A stretch of 64,000 bases of DNA from Planctomycetales bacterium (GTDB lineage: Bacteria; Planctomycetota; Planctomycetia; Isosphaerales; Isosphaeraceae): NCBI GenBank assembly GCA_027449865.1, contig DAIDKV010000058.1:31339-95338 (forward strand), written 5' to 3'. Shown here piece by piece: positions 9,035 to 19,400 of this stretch. The translations under genes and the position numbers were made by a program. Every line of letters starts with the position of its first letter. Within the stretch, counting starts at the first letter, position 1. A model generated the notes under the pieces. It saw only the letters and a list, made by a program, of their open reading frames with translations. It searched no databases and was not told the origin of the DNA.

Positions 9035-9991
9035 ATGAGCCCTGACCTCGTCTCGATGCTACGATGCCCCCGATGCCGGGGCGAACTGTCGATTGCCGAA
9101 CCGCCGACGCGCCTTGTCTGCCGGTCGTGTTCCCAACTGTATCCGATTGCCGAGGGCGTGCCGAGGCTCGCAGGCGAGTCTTATGTCGCGAGCTTCGGCC
9201 GGCAGTGGAACCGGTACGACGTGATGCGCCCCGAGGAGGACGAGGCGACGTTCCGGGTCAAGACGGGCGTCGACCCGCGTGACCTCTCCGGCCGGCTGGT
9301 CCTCGACGCCGGATGCGGAGGAGGCCGATACGCCCGCCTGATCGCGGCCCACGGCGCCCGGGTGATCGGCGTCGATCTGAGCACGGCCGTCGACAAGGCC
9401 GCCGCCCTCTGCGCCGAGTTCTCCGACGCCCTGATCGTGCAGGCGGACCTGCTTGACCTGCCGGTCGTCGCGGGGGTGTTTGACCTGGTGTATTCGATCG
9501 GGGTCTTGCACCACACTCCCGATCCTCGAGGAGCGTTCGCCCAGATCGCGCGCCGGGTGAAGCCGGGCGGGCGGCTCTCGGTCTGGCTCTATCGCCGGAA
9601 CACCCCACCGCAGGAATGGCTGAACTCGGCTCTCCGCGCCGCGACCACCCGCCTGCCCGCGACGGTCCTCGAACCGATCTGCGCCGCCATGAGCCTGCTA
9701 GGCGATATACCGGTTTTGAACCGGACGCTCAACAAGATCGCCAACTTCTCAAGCCACCCCGACCGCGTCCTGCGAGTCTGCGACAACTTCGACTGGTATG
9801 CCCCGCAGTATCAGTCGCACCATTCGCTCGATGAGTTGAAGCGGTGGTTCGTTGATGAGGGTTTTGGCGAAGTTGCCGAATTGCCGCCCGCGAAGGCAGG
9901 CCGGCTCTACGACTGGACCTATCGCCACAATCTCATCATCGGCAGCGGAGTGAATGTGACGGGGGTTCGAGTGGGATCCGAGCAGTCTTGA
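9035..9991 (+). CDS. Zinc-ribbon SAM-dependent methyltransferase
   Basis: A 318-residue class I methyltransferase. Residues 8-35 carry a Trm112-like zinc ribbon with two CxxC pairs (CPRC, CRSC). The SAM-binding motif I is VLDAGCGGGRYARL (near residue 89), followed by VIGVDLS and the motif VYSIGVLHHTPDP. This arrangement is frequent in methyltransferases acting on sugars, lipids or natural products; the substrate here is unknown. It is divergent from tilS and does not obviously share an operon with anything. The gene at 30247 in the synthase cluster has the same zinc-ribbon plus methyltransferase plan. Confidence 0.85.
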   Translation: MSPDLVSMLRCPRCRGELSIAEPPTRLVCRSCSQLYPIAEGVPRLAGESYVASFGRQWNRYDVMRPEEDEATFRVKTGVDPRDLSGRLVLDAGCGGGRYARLIAAHGARVIGVDLSTAVDKAAALCAEFSDALIVQADLLDLPVVAGVFDLVYSIGVLHHTPDPRGAFAQIARRVKPGGRLSVWLYRRNTPPQEWLNSALRAATTRLPATVLEPICAAMSLLGDIPVLNRTLNKIANFSSHPDRVLRVCDNFDWYAPQYQSHHSLDELKRWFVDEGFGEVAELPPAKAGRLYDWTYRHNLIIGSGVNVTGVRVGSEQS

Positions 9992-10061
9992 AGTCCCGAG
10001 AGCAGTTCGTCGGCGTGGCGAGGTCCCCGACACCTTTCCAGTATCGATCACCCCGCCCGGA

Positions 10062-11078
10062 TCAGCTCGCGAGCGCCTCGGCGATCGACTCGGCGGCTGG
10101 GGGATGGATCAGGCCAAAGCATTGGTCGGCCCGTCGGCCGTCGACGTGGAGCCGGAGGAAGCCGCCGGCGACGAACGGGCCCGAGAGGTTGGGAATCCAT
10201 CGACGGAGCATCGGAGCCCACAATTCGGCCGCGGCGCCGAGGGGGCGCTCCCATCGGTCGGGGATCGCGATCACGCGGCGAGGTCGACCGGCGATCGTCG
10301 CGACCAGTCGTGCCAGGTCGGGATAGCTAAGGTACTCGCCGACGACCGCGAAGCGCTCGCCCCGGCCGCCCGCGACCAGGGCCCGGCGGTGGGCTGTTGC
10401 CAGGACGCGGGCATCCACGATCGGGATGCCGCCCGTCGGCACCACCACGACCGGGTAGCGGGCCATCGTCCGGACCATCAGAGTCGACGTCGGCTTGAGG
10501 TCGCGCCGGCCCATGACCATCCCCGGGCAGATCGCGAGCGTCGAGAGTCCCTCACCGTTCGCCGAGAGGACCAGCCGCTCGGCCTCACGCTTCGTCTTCG
10601 TGTAGGCGGATTCGACGCGGGACAGGTTCCAGGGCGTGGATTCGTCCGCAGGATGCTCGGCGGTGCCGGCGGCGAGCGTGTAGAGCGTCGAGGTGTAGAG
10701 GAACCGCTCGATACCCGAGGCACGGGCGTCGTCGAGCAGGCGGGCCGTCATCTCCACGTTGATCGTTCGGCTCTGGTCGTCAGGGTCGAGGCCCAGGCTC
10801 ACCCAGCTCGCCGCATGGATCACGCCGCGGACGCCCTCGACCGACCGGCGCCGGATCTTGGCGTCGCGGAGGTCGCCGATGATCCAGTCGATCAGTGGGT
10901 CGTCGGGCTCGACGGCGGGAGGGCGTCGGGTCAGGCCTCGCACGGGGTGGCCCAACGCGGCGAGGTGGCGCGCGATCTGGCCGCCGACAAAGCCGCCGGC
11001 GCCCGTCACCAGGACCGGCCAGTCGGACGGCTCGGGGTCGCGGCCGTTCCATGGGATTGACGCCCCCGGATCGATCAT
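10062..11078 (-). CDS. NAD-dependent epimerase/dehydratase (extended SDR), HpnA-like
   Basis: A 338-residue Rossmann-fold enzyme. The nucleotide-binding motif GAGGFVG comes near residue 26, and the catalytic YTKTK (YxxxK) lies near residue 158. The series VIHAASWVSLGLDP, TINVEMTARLLDDA, FLYTSTLYTLAAG and GRRDLKPTSTLMV is closest, from memory, to the hopanoid-associated sugar epimerases (HpnA). No other hopanoid gene is in the window, so the role stays open. The ATG overlaps the stop of sppA by four bases, so the two are translationally coupled. Confidence 0.82.
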   Translation of the reverse strand: MIDPGASIPWNGRDPEPSDWPVLVTGAGGFVGGQIARHLAALGHPVRGLTRRPPAVEPDDPLIDWIIGDLRDAKIRRRSVEGVRGVIHAASWVSLGLDPDDQSRTINVEMTARLLDDARASGIERFLYTSTLYTLAAGTAEHPADESTPWNLSRVESAYTKTKREAERLVLSANGEGLSTLAICPGMVMGRRDLKPTSTLMVRTMARYPVVVVPTGGIPIVDARVLATAHRRALVAGGRGERFAVVGEYLSYPDLARLVATIAGRPRRVIAIPDRWERPLGAAAELWAPMLRRWIPNLSGPFVAGGFLRLHVDGRRADQCFGLIHPPAAESIAEALAS

Positions 11079-12199
11079 CGGGCACCCGTGCGGGGGAGGG
11101 TCGGGTCGGGCTGCCAGAGGTAGAGGAACGTCGGCAGCCGGGACCGGTCGAGGCCCGGATAGCTCATCGGGATTGACTCGCTGAGCGGGGCGGGGCTCGG
11201 GGTGATCGCGTAGATCGAGTGCGCCGGGTATCCCGAGCGGTGGAACAAAACGACCTCGGCGCCCGAGGTTCCGGCGGCGCGTTCGGCCTCGGCGATCGCG
11301 TCGTCGACGTAGCCGAGGCGGTCGACCAGGTGCATCGCGAGCGCCTGTGAGGCCAGCACGACGCGGCCATCGGCGAGGGACTGGCGGTCCTTCTCCGTCA
11401 TCGCAGGTCGCCGGCGTTTGACCAGGTTTTGCAGGTGGTCGCGATAGGCGTCAGCCATCTGCTGGATCAGGGAGCGGGTCGCGTCGTCGAGGGGCGCGGT
11501 GACGGTTCCCATGTCGATCTTCTCGCCGGCCTTGACCGGGTCGGTCGTCACGTTGAGTTGCGCCATCGCGTCCTGCAAGTTGAAATGATTGAACAGGACG
11601 CCGAGTCCGCCGGTCAGGCCGGTCGGGTGGGCGACGATCCGGTCGGCCTCGGCCGCGACGAGGTAGGCGCCCGAGGTCGCCACGTCCATCAGCGAGGCGA
11701 TCACCGGCCTGTGCGTTTGGGCCCGGAAGCGGCGAAGCTCCTCGGCCATCACGTCGGAAGCCGTCACGCTCCCGCCTGGGCTGTTGACGCGGAGCACGAC
11801 CGCCACGACCCGCGGATCGCGTGCCGCCGCGTCGAGCTTGTCGCGGAATGAGGCCAGGGGGTTGTCGCCGACGGCATAGAGGTTGCCATAATTCTGATTC
11901 AGCAGGATGCCGTCGAGGTCGACCACCGCGATCCTCGGCGATGTCCCTTCGCCCCGCCCCGGACGGACGACCGAGGCGACCATTTCGCCCGGGTCCGCAG
12001 CGGTGGGGAGCTTGACCTCGACCGGAGGCAGCTTGATATCGACGCCGCCTCGCAGGTTCGCGTCGGCCGAGATCCCCGCCCCACCTCGGAAGGTGGCTGC
12101 GATCGGGATCGCGTGCCCGCATCCGGAGGCCGCGGCCGTTGCCGCGATCGCCAGAATCCGGGAGAATCGCCGGGGTCGTCGCTCGCGTCCCTGCCGCAT
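11075..12199 (-). CDS. sppA: SppA-type signal peptide peptidase (S49), lipoprotein
   Basis: A 374-residue serine/lysine-dyad protease that degrades left-over signal peptides in the membrane. The ATG at 12199 has AGGGA upstream. The leader ends with a lipobox-like ASGC (C27), so it is probably lipid-anchored rather than membrane-spanning. The S49 core shows VVLRVNSPGGSVTASD, the nucleophile in ATSGAYLVA (S176), and the candidate general base K227 in AGEKIDMG. Compared with Bacillus SppA the length is normal. It is followed, with a four-base overlap, by an SDR epimerase. Residue assignment is by motif. Confidence 0.9.
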   Translation of the reverse strand: MRQGRERRPRRFSRILAIAATAAASGCGHAIPIAATFRGGAGISADANLRGGVDIKLPPVEVKLPTAADPGEMVASVVRPGRGEGTSPRIAVVDLDGILLNQNYGNLYAVGDNPLASFRDKLDAAARDPRVVAVVLRVNSPGGSVTASDVMAEELRRFRAQTHRPVIASLMDVATSGAYLVAAEADRIVAHPTGLTGGLGVLFNHFNLQDAMAQLNVTTDPVKAGEKIDMGTVTAPLDDATRSLIQQMADAYRDHLQNLVKRRRPAMTEKDRQSLADGRVVLASQALAMHLVDRLGYVDDAIAEAERAAGTSGAEVVLFHRSGYPAHSIYAITPSPAPLSESIPMSYPGLDRSRLPTFLYLWQPDPTLPRTGAR

Positions 12200-12329
12200 G
12201 GTGGTCCCTCGATCCCTCGAAGCCCCGCGATCCCGCCTCGAAACTTTTATCGACCCCCGGACGCCAAAACTTGGCCCCAAAATCGCTACGAGGGGCCCCG
12301 TCGGCACAACCCGAAAGGAGCGAACCCGC

Positions 12330-13223
12330 ATGAAGGCTCTGATCCTCACGTTCGTTATTTCGTCGCTGGGGCTGGGAGAACGTCTCGAAATCGAGCCCGC
12401 GCACACACGCAACGCCGTCTACACGGCGCTTCTCGGCGAGGGATTCTCGGCCGACGGAGCCACCGTCCGACTCCCCGCCCCGACCGTTCGCGACGACCAG
12501 GACGCCGACGCCCAGCGCGCGGCACTCCGAGAGGTCGCCGGCTCGGACCGAAAGCTCGACGAACTGCTGCGGAAGTCCGTTGCGGCGCCTTTCATCCTCA
12601 AGGTCCGCGACGCGAAGGCCCGGGGTGCGACTCTGCGCGTGGTCGACCTCTGGTTCGTCGTTCACGCCGAAATGACGGACGTCGACCCGGCGAAGGAGGC
12701 ACGCAAGGCCCACGGACAGGAGGTTGGAGCGGGGAACATGACCACGCGCACCGAGTTCCTCGACGAGGCGGCCCTGCGCGCCGCCGGGATCGAGCGGCCC
12801 TCGGCCGGGACGGGCAACGGCCCCGAGACCTGGTACGCGAGGGTCCACGGCCGGCTCCTCGATCGGATCGCCTTCGTGACCACCAGCCAGGCCGTTGCGA
12901 CCCGGTCGAAAGATTCCATCGTGGTCGCCTCGCGGACCGAGCCGGCCTTCGACAAACCGGGCGTGTCCGCCAACGCCTGGCAGCCGGCCGCCGGCGGCGA
13001 GGCCCGGCCCTATCGTGGTGGCGTCAGCTACGCGAAGATCAGCCGGCTGGCAATCGCTCCCGGCGCCCTGCTCGTCGAGATGCACGGCGCCTTCGAAGAG
13101 CCGGACGGCTGGTTCCAGGGCGCCCCAATCCTCCGGTCGAAGTTCGGCGTCGTGGCGCAAGACCAGATCCGACGGCTACGCCGAAAGGCCGAGAAGCGAG
13201 GGAACGGGCATGCAGGATCTTGA
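12330..13223 (+). CDS. Secreted hypothetical protein
   Basis: A 297-residue protein with a good ribosome binding site (AAAGGAG) before the ATG at 12330. The start MKALILTFVISSLGLGERLE reads as a short signal peptide. The mature part is mixed alpha/beta with no cysteine and includes WFVVHAEMTDVDPAKEARK, TTRTEFLDEAALRAAGIE and PGALLVEMHGAFEEPDGWF. I do not recognise a named family. It is divergent from sppA and is followed by an AT-rich spacer (13224-13325), so it appears to stand alone. Confidence 0.72.
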   Translation: MKALILTFVISSLGLGERLEIEPAHTRNAVYTALLGEGFSADGATVRLPAPTVRDDQDADAQRAALREVAGSDRKLDELLRKSVAAPFILKVRDAKARGATLRVVDLWFVVHAEMTDVDPAKEARKAHGQEVGAGNMTTRTEFLDEAALRAAGIERPSAGTGNGPETWYARVHGRLLDRIAFVTTSQAVATRSKDSIVVASRTEPAFDKPGVSANAWQPAAGGEARPYRGGVSYAKISRLAIAPGALLVEMHGAFEEPDGWFQGAPILRSKFGVVAQDQIRRLRRKAEKRGNGHAGS

Positions 13224-13325
13224 GGAATCAGAATTTCTTTTAATTGTCAATACTGAATATTATAAATAGTAGATTGAACATTGCAATAACTTACGGCCTA
13301 GAGAACAACCGACGGGAGGGGACCC
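13224..13325 (+). promoter_or_regulatory. AT-rich leader before the phosphate uptake genes
   Basis: About 100 bases between two plus-strand genes contain a run far richer in A and T than its surroundings (13230-13290, for example AATATTATAAATAG). It precedes the PhoU-like and Pit genes and is the likely promoter zone. I could not fit a good -35/-10 pair or a Pho box, so the assignment rests on composition and position only. Confidence 0.4.
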
Positions 13326-13970
13326 ATGTGGATCGATCGGGTCGTCCGGTGGCTCCTGCCCAGGGAGGACAGGTTCTTCGACCTCCTGGAGCGGGGCGCG
13401 GCGCTGGCGAGCGAGGTCAGTGGGCTACTGGTCGAGTGCTGCTCGGCTGGGCTTGAGGATCGAGAGCCGCTCGTCGCCCGGATGCACCAGCTCGAACACG
13501 AGTCCGACGCTGTGATCGCCGAGGTCTACGAGGCGCTGAACTCCACGTTCGTCACGCCCATGGATCGGTCCGACATCTATCAGCTCGCCTCGGCGCTCGA
13601 AGGGATCGTCGACGATGTCTTCGCGGTGGCGCTTCAGTTTGTCGTTCACGCGATGGACGACCTGCCGCAAGGGACTTGCGAGATGGCCGACCTGATCAAT
13701 CGCGCGTGCGAGGCGGTTGACGCGGGTGTCCGCGAACTCCGCGATTTGAAACACTCCGACCGAATCCGCGAGCAGTGCGGAGTCTTGAACCGGTTGGAGA
13801 GCGAGGGCGATCGAATCTTCCGAATGAACATCGCTCGAATGTTCCGCGAGGAATCCGACGCGATCCGGCTTATCAAGCACAAGGAGTTTCTTGAAGGGCT
13901 CGAAGAAACACTCGACGCCTGCGACGACGTCGGTAATGCCCTTCGGTCCATCGTGATCAAGAACGCCTGA
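13326..13970 (+). CDS. PhoU-like DUF47 protein, Pit accessory
   Basis: A 214-residue all-helical protein of the DUF47 family. It starts MWIDRVVRWLLPREDRFFDLLERGA, and the family pattern continues with MHQLEHESDAVIAEVYEALNSTFVTPMDRSDIYQLA and LESEGDRIFR. Members act with low-affinity phosphate transporters, probably modulating uptake and binding metal. It lies 25 bases ahead of a Pit transporter in the same direction, the standard operon for this family. The start is supported by a GGGAGGGGA stretch upstream. Confidence 0.92.
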   Translation: MWIDRVVRWLLPREDRFFDLLERGAALASEVSGLLVECCSAGLEDREPLVARMHQLEHESDAVIAEVYEALNSTFVTPMDRSDIYQLASALEGIVDDVFAVALQFVVHAMDDLPQGTCEMADLINRACEAVDAGVRELRDLKHSDRIREQCGVLNRLESEGDRIFRMNIARMFREESDAIRLIKHKEFLEGLEETLDACDDVGNALRSIVIKNA

Positions 13971-13995
13971 CCGACCCCAGGGGGCCCGATAAACC

Positions 13996-15015
13996 ATGAG
14001 CGGAGCGCTGGTGATCCTCGTTCTGATCGTCATCGCCGGGCTGGCGTTTGATTACATCAACGGCTTCCACGACGCCGCGAATGCCGTGGCGACCGTCGTC
14101 AGCACGGGGGTGCTCCCGCTCCGCACGGCCGTGTTGATGGCCGCCGTCCTGAACTTCGTCGGGGCCTTCACCGGGACCGAGGTCGCCAAAACCATCGGCG
14201 AGGGCCTCATCAAGCCCGAGGAGATCACCCAGGTGGTCGTCCTCTCGGCGCTGATCGGGGCGATCCTCTGGAACCTGTCAACGTGGTATCTCGGTCTGCC
14301 GTCGTCGTCGTCGCACGCGATGGTCGGCGGGATGATCGGCGCCTCGATGGCCCACGCCGGGACGCGATCGATCCACGGCGAGGGTGTCATGAAAGTGGTC
14401 GAGAGCCTGGTCATCAGTCCGATCATCGGGCTGTTTCTCGGCTTCGCGGCGATGCTCGCCATCTACTGGACCTGTCGACGTGTGCATCCGTCGAGGCTGG
14501 ATCGGGTCTTTCGGAAACTCCAGGTCGCATCCTCGGCGCTGATGGCGCTCTCGCACGGCAGCAACGACGCACAGAAGACCATGGGGATCATCGCGATGGC
14601 ACTGGCGAACCACGCGGGGAGTTCGGGGGCTCGTCGGGGGGATTTCGAGGTGCCGACCTGGGTAATCGCCGCGTGTGCTCTGGCGATGGCCGCCGGGACG
14701 ATGACCGGCGGCAAGCGGATCATCAAGACGATGGGCCGGAAGATCATCGACCTGCACCCGGTCCAGGGTTTCGCCGCCGAGACCTCGTCGGCGGCGACGA
14801 TCCTGACCGCCTCGCATTTCGGCTTACCCGTCTCGACGACGCACGTGGTGAGCGGGTCGATCATGGGGGTGGGAGCCAGCCGACGGGTCTCGGCGGTCCG
14901 ATGGGGCGTGGCCGCCCGAATCGCCTGGGCCTGGGTGCTGACCATCCCAATCACCGCGGCCGTCTCGTGGACCTGCTATCACCCGATGGCCCGGGCGCTC
15001 GCGACGCTGAGGTGA
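13996..15015 (+). CDS. pit: Inorganic phosphate transporter, Pit family
   Basis: A 339-residue membrane protein with about ten helices that moves metal-phosphate with protons. Both halves carry the family signature: DYINGFHDAANAVATVVST near residue 18 and SHGSNDAQKTMGIIAMAL in the second half. GLPVSTTHVVSGSIMGVG near residue 277 is also a Pit block. It is on the short side compared with E. coli PitA, like most two-gene Pit systems. It is the second gene of an operon with the DUF47 protein and ends facing the gene at 15047. Confidence 0.95.
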   Translation: MSGALVILVLIVIAGLAFDYINGFHDAANAVATVVSTGVLPLRTAVLMAAVLNFVGAFTGTEVAKTIGEGLIKPEEITQVVVLSALIGAILWNLSTWYLGLPSSSSHAMVGGMIGASMAHAGTRSIHGEGVMKVVESLVISPIIGLFLGFAAMLAIYWTCRRVHPSRLDRVFRKLQVASSALMALSHGSNDAQKTMGIIAMALANHAGSSGARRGDFEVPTWVIAACALAMAAGTMTGGKRIIKTMGRKIIDLHPVQGFAAETSSAATILTASHFGLPVSTTHVVSGSIMGVGASRRVSAVRWGVAARIAWAWVLTIPITAAVSWTCYHPMARALATLR

Positions 15016-15046
15016 CGGTGCAACCTTCCTCTTCCCGACCCGCAAT

Positions 15047-16063
15047 TCATCTTGCCGAGAGCGATCGTCGCGCCGTCCGCGAGGAGGCACGGCCCGCGGC
15101 CGTTGCGGCGTCGGCCGGTTTGCTGTCGAAGAGGATCTTTCGCATTCGCTTCTCGAAATCGGCCGTCTCGACCTGGTTGGGATGGCGGGCGATCGTGACG
15201 ATCTGCTCGCCGAGCGTTTTTTCGCCCTTGGTCGTCAGCGTTTCGCCGGGCGGTAGCATCCGCATGGCGAACGTCCACGAATAGGGGACCGTGCCGAAGA
15301 GGATCTTCTTCGCCTGCACGTCGACCGCGCAGTTGTAGATCGTCCGTGGCGCCACCCGGACCACGAACGGCGGCGGAGGCTGGCTGACATCGCCCGGCCA
15401 CATCGTCCAGGCGCCGACTTTCAACTGCCCGGTCGCCGAGTCCACGCAGAAAGCATAATAGAGGTCGACCTTTCGGTGCTTTCCCTGCACCAGCAACAGC
15501 GCGGGCGATCTCAGCAGTGCGAAGGTTGAGGTGTACGCAATAATCCGAGACTCGGCCAACTCGGCCTCGGCCGCCTCCAGAACCATCTTCTCAACGGTTG
15601 ATAGCCGGAGGCTCATCGCCTGCACACGGTCGGCACTGACCACAATATCTTCCTTCTTGCCATCGCGCGACGGGATGCAGATTCCCAGTCCAACCCGGCG
15701 CAATACATATTGCTTGTCCAGAGCGAGTGGCTGCACGTCCGCCAGCATCGTCGTGTGAAACATGGTCGCCGTTCTGGTGGCGAAATCTGGAAGCGTGTCC
15801 AGATCGCCCGATTCCAACGCGGGAATGGATTTGATGACCAGATGCGTCCACCCCTCCGGCGCCTTGTCACCAACCCGGGTCGCCGGCGCCAGTTGCACCA
15901 GCCCCGGCTTCGCCCCCAACATGGCGACCGCCGCCGTCCACGGTCCGATCGTTGCCGCCGCACTTCGGGGTGATCCGGCTGTCAGAATGGTGATCGGCAC
16001 CAGAATTGCGAGAAATTTTTTCGTGTGCATCGACGCACGGCTCCCGACGGCCTTACGCATCAT
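15047..16063 (-). CDS. Secreted hypothetical protein
   Basis: A 338-residue protein with a strong ribosome binding site (AGGAGGT) before ATGATG; translation may start at 16063 or 16060. After MHTKKFLAILVPITILTAG the leader ends near SAAA. The mature protein contains VSADRVQAMSLRLSTVEKMVLEAAEAELAES, a coiled segment, and TMFHTTMLADVQPLALDKQYVLRRVG. It has no motif I can name. It converges on pit with about 30 bases between the stops and is divergent from the synthase cluster. Confidence 0.7.
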   Translation of the reverse strand: MMRKAVGSRASMHTKKFLAILVPITILTAGSPRSAAATIGPWTAAVAMLGAKPGLVQLAPATRVGDKAPEGWTHLVIKSIPALESGDLDTLPDFATRTATMFHTTMLADVQPLALDKQYVLRRVGLGICIPSRDGKKEDIVVSADRVQAMSLRLSTVEKMVLEAAEAELAESRIIAYTSTFALLRSPALLLVQGKHRKVDLYYAFCVDSATGQLKVGAWTMWPGDVSQPPPPFVVRVAPRTIYNCAVDVQAKKILFGTVPYSWTFAMRMLPPGETLTTKGEKTLGEQIVTIARHPNQVETADFEKRMRKILFDSKPADAATAAGRASSRTARRSLSAR

Positions 16064-16277
16064 CGTCCCCTACCTCCTGAGAGGCTCGCCCGAGTCGTGA
16101 TCCTCCCTGACCATCGTCCGTGACGTGCCTGATGATCGATCGGTTGCAATCCCGATGCCATCGAACGACCCGGCCGATGGAGGCCCCGGACGCGTCCACC
16201 GCGCGGATTTTCTCCACAATGGCCGCAATCTATACCACGGACCCGCCCCGGGCACATCCGCAAATTTCGTGTAATCG

Positions 16278-16399
16278 ATACCCGATACTCCAGGTCGCTG
16301 CTGACCCTTCCCGTTACCTGCTTATCTCGTCTGGCAAAACGTAATGTCCTTGCCCCCGACCCCGGGAAATCCGATTACTTTCCCCGCATCGGGTATATT
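16278..16399. promoter_or_regulatory. Spaced inverted repeat in front of the synthase cluster
   Basis: ATACCCGAT (16278-16286) and its exact complement ATCGGGTAT (16388-16396) are about 100 bases apart in the 372-base gap between divergent genes. The second copy overlaps a -10-like TATATT (16394-16399), which would serve the synthase operon, though no convincing -35 is visible. Two half-sites spaced like this could bind a dimeric regulator by looping. The remainder of 16064-16435 shows nothing else I can name. Confidence 0.35.
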
Positions 16400-16435
16400 A
16401 CCTAGATAGTGCAATCAACGGGGAGGAGCCACGCG

Positions 16436-19400
16436 GTGACGAAGAGCCTATCCACGAAGCTTCTGGTGATCGCACCTCGGGGCATCGAGGGGACCGGAGT
16501 CGTTGCGGCGGCGGGCCGGGCCTCGGCGCTGGGATTTCTCGACTGCGGTTCGACAGCGCCCAGGGATTCCGTTCCGTTCGCCCGGATTCGGCGCTGGACG
16601 AGTGCTCCCTTCGGTTTGCGAATCTCCGGACGTGCGTTGATGGAGAGTCGAACGGCCTGGGAATCCGCCGAGGGCTTGCAGGTCGTTTGCCTGCCGGAAG
16701 GGATCGACGAGGGGCCAGGAATTGAGGCGGCGGTCATCGCGGTTCGTGGGACGAGCCGGATCGTCCTGGCCGAGGTCTTCGATCGTTCGGGAATCCGGCG
16801 AGCGGAGGCGGCTGGGGTTGACGGGTTAATCGTCTCGGGGAACGAGGCGGGAGGGTGGTGCGGATCAGACTCGTCGTTCGTGCTGCTCCAGGCGGCGCTG
16901 GCGACTTCGAAGTTGCCGGTCTGGGTACGGGGCGGAATCGGTGAGCGAGTCGCGGCCGGGGCGGTTGCGGCTGGGGCTTCGGGCGTCGTGCTCGACGGGG
17001 CCCTCCTGCTCGCCCGGGAGTCGTCGATCGGCGAGGACTGGCGCGATCGGATGGCCCGGTGGGATGGCACCGAGACGGTCGCCGTGATGCCGGTCGAAGG
17101 ACCGGGTGTCCGCGTTTTCGCACGGCCCGGATCCGCGGAGATGACCCGGCTCCGTGAGTCACCCTCGCCCGACCTGATCGGATGGAGCGACGGTCAGTGC
17201 CCACCGGTCGGTCAGGATGCGGCCCTCGCGTCGAAGCTGGCGAGAAAGTACGTGACGGTTGGAGGGATCGTGCAAGCTGTCGATCGGGCGATCGGCGAGG
17301 GCATTGCAGCAGCGCAGGCGACGCGGCCTATGGCCGCGGGCTCGCCGATGGCCATCGAGCTGGGGACTCAATACCCCATTCTACAGGGCCCGATGACCCG
17401 CGTGAGTGACGTTGCCGCGTTTGCCGAGGCTGTCGCTCGCGAGGGAGCCGTGCCATTCGTCGCGATGGCGATGCTCCATGGTCCTGAGGCACTTCGACTG
17501 CTCGATGAGACGGCCACCCGTCTGAATGGGCGGCCATGGGGCGTCGGTATCCTTGGGTTTGTCTCCCCCGAGCTGAGGGCCGAGCAACTTGAGGCGGTCG
17601 CCAGGGTGCGCCCACCCTGGGCGCTGATCGCGGGAGGACGGCCCGACCAGTCGGCCACGCTCGAACGCCAGGGGATCAGAACTTTCCTGCACGTCCCCTC
17701 GCCGGGCCTGCTGGAGCAGTACCTTCGCGAGGGATGCCGGCGGTTCGTCCTGGAGGGACGCGAGTGTGGCGGGCATGTCGGACCCCGATCGAGCTTTGTC
17801 CTGTGGGAGCAGGCCGTAGCCGTCGTCGCCGAGGCGATCGATCGCGGAATTCCGGCGAATGAGATAGCCCTCGCGTTTGCCGGGGGTATCCACGACGCCC
17901 GATCCTCGGCGATGGTCGCCGGACTGGCTGGACCCATCGCGGCACGTGGGGTGAAGGTTGGAGCCCTGATCGGGACCGCTTACCTGTTCACGCGAGAAGC
18001 CGTTGAGACAGGCGCGATCGTCCAGCGATTCCAGCAGGAAGCCATCCGCTGCCAGTCGACGGTTCTGCTCGAATCGGGTCCGGGGCACCTGGTGCGCGTG
18101 AGCCCTTCCCCGTTCGCAGGCCGGTTCAATGAGGAGCGTCGTCGGATGATCGCCGAGGGTCGTCCCACCGACGAGGTCCGCGAGGCTCTCGAAGGGCTGA
18201 ACGTCGGAAGGCTTCGGGTGGCCGCCAAGGGAATCGAGCGACATAACGGTTCGCCGCCCGCGCCGGTCGACGATGACTACCAGAAGGACAACGGCCTTTA
18301 CATGCTCGGCCAGGCCGCCACTCTTCGCGACACGACCACCACGATGGAAAAGCTCCACCGCGAGATCGCCACCGACGCAACCGCGCTCGTCGATCGCATC
18401 GACGCCCTGGCGAATGAAGCTGAGAAAACCTCCAAACCCTCGGATATCGCGATCGTCGGGATGGCCTCGGTCTTTCCCGGAGCGGGGGACGTGCAGAGCT
18501 TCTGGTCGAACACGCTCCGAGGAATTGACGCGATCACCGAGGTCCCAACGGACCGCTGGGACTGGCGGCTGTACTACGACTCCGATCCGAAGGCACCCGA
18601 CAAGATCATCTCGAAGTGGGGCGGGTTCGTGCCCGACGTCCCCTTCGACCCACTCCGCTACGGGATGCCGCCTTCAAGCCTCCCCTCGATCGAGCCAGCC
18701 CAACTCCTGGCACTGGAGGTCGTGCGAAGGGCCATCGACGACGCCGGATATGCCGATCGACCGTTTGCTCGAGAGCGGACGGCCGTCGTGCTGGGAATGG
18801 GCGGCGGAGCGGCACAACTGGCAATGGGATACGCCTTCCGCTCGTACCTGCCGATGCTCGACACCGTGATCCCCGGCGGTGGTGGCGCCGCGGTTGAGGC
18901 GTGCAAGGGGCAGCTTCCCGAGTGGACCGAAGATTCCTTCCCCGGCTTCCTCCTCAACGTGACGGCCGGTCGGATCGCCAACCGGCTCAACCTGGGTGGA
19001 GCCAACTATACAGTAGACGCGGCCTGTGGATCGTCGCTGGCCGCGGCCTCGCTGGCGGTTCGCGAACTGGAGACCGGCGCGGCCGACGTGGTGGTTCTCG
19101 GCGGCGTGGATACAGTTCAAAATCCTTTCACGTACTTGGCGTTTAGTAAAACTCAGGCGTTCTCGCCGAGGGGGCGATGCCGGCCGTTCGACGTTGGAGC
19201 CGATGGGATCGTCATCAGCGAAGGCGTGGCGGCCGTGGTGCTGAAGCGTTTGGCCGACGCTGAGCGGGACGGCGACCGAATCTACGCCGTGATCAAGGGT
19301 GTGGGTGCCTCCAGCGACGGCCGGGCCCGCGGTCTGACGGCGCCCGTGGTCGAGGGGCAGATGCGGGCGATCGAGCGGGCCTATGCCAGGGCGGGCGTTT

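Noticed and set aside
11451..13160. 569-residue minus-strand frame overlapping sppA and the 12330 gene
   Set aside because: It is out of frame with the S49 motifs and antisense to the secreted protein; low-complexity composition.
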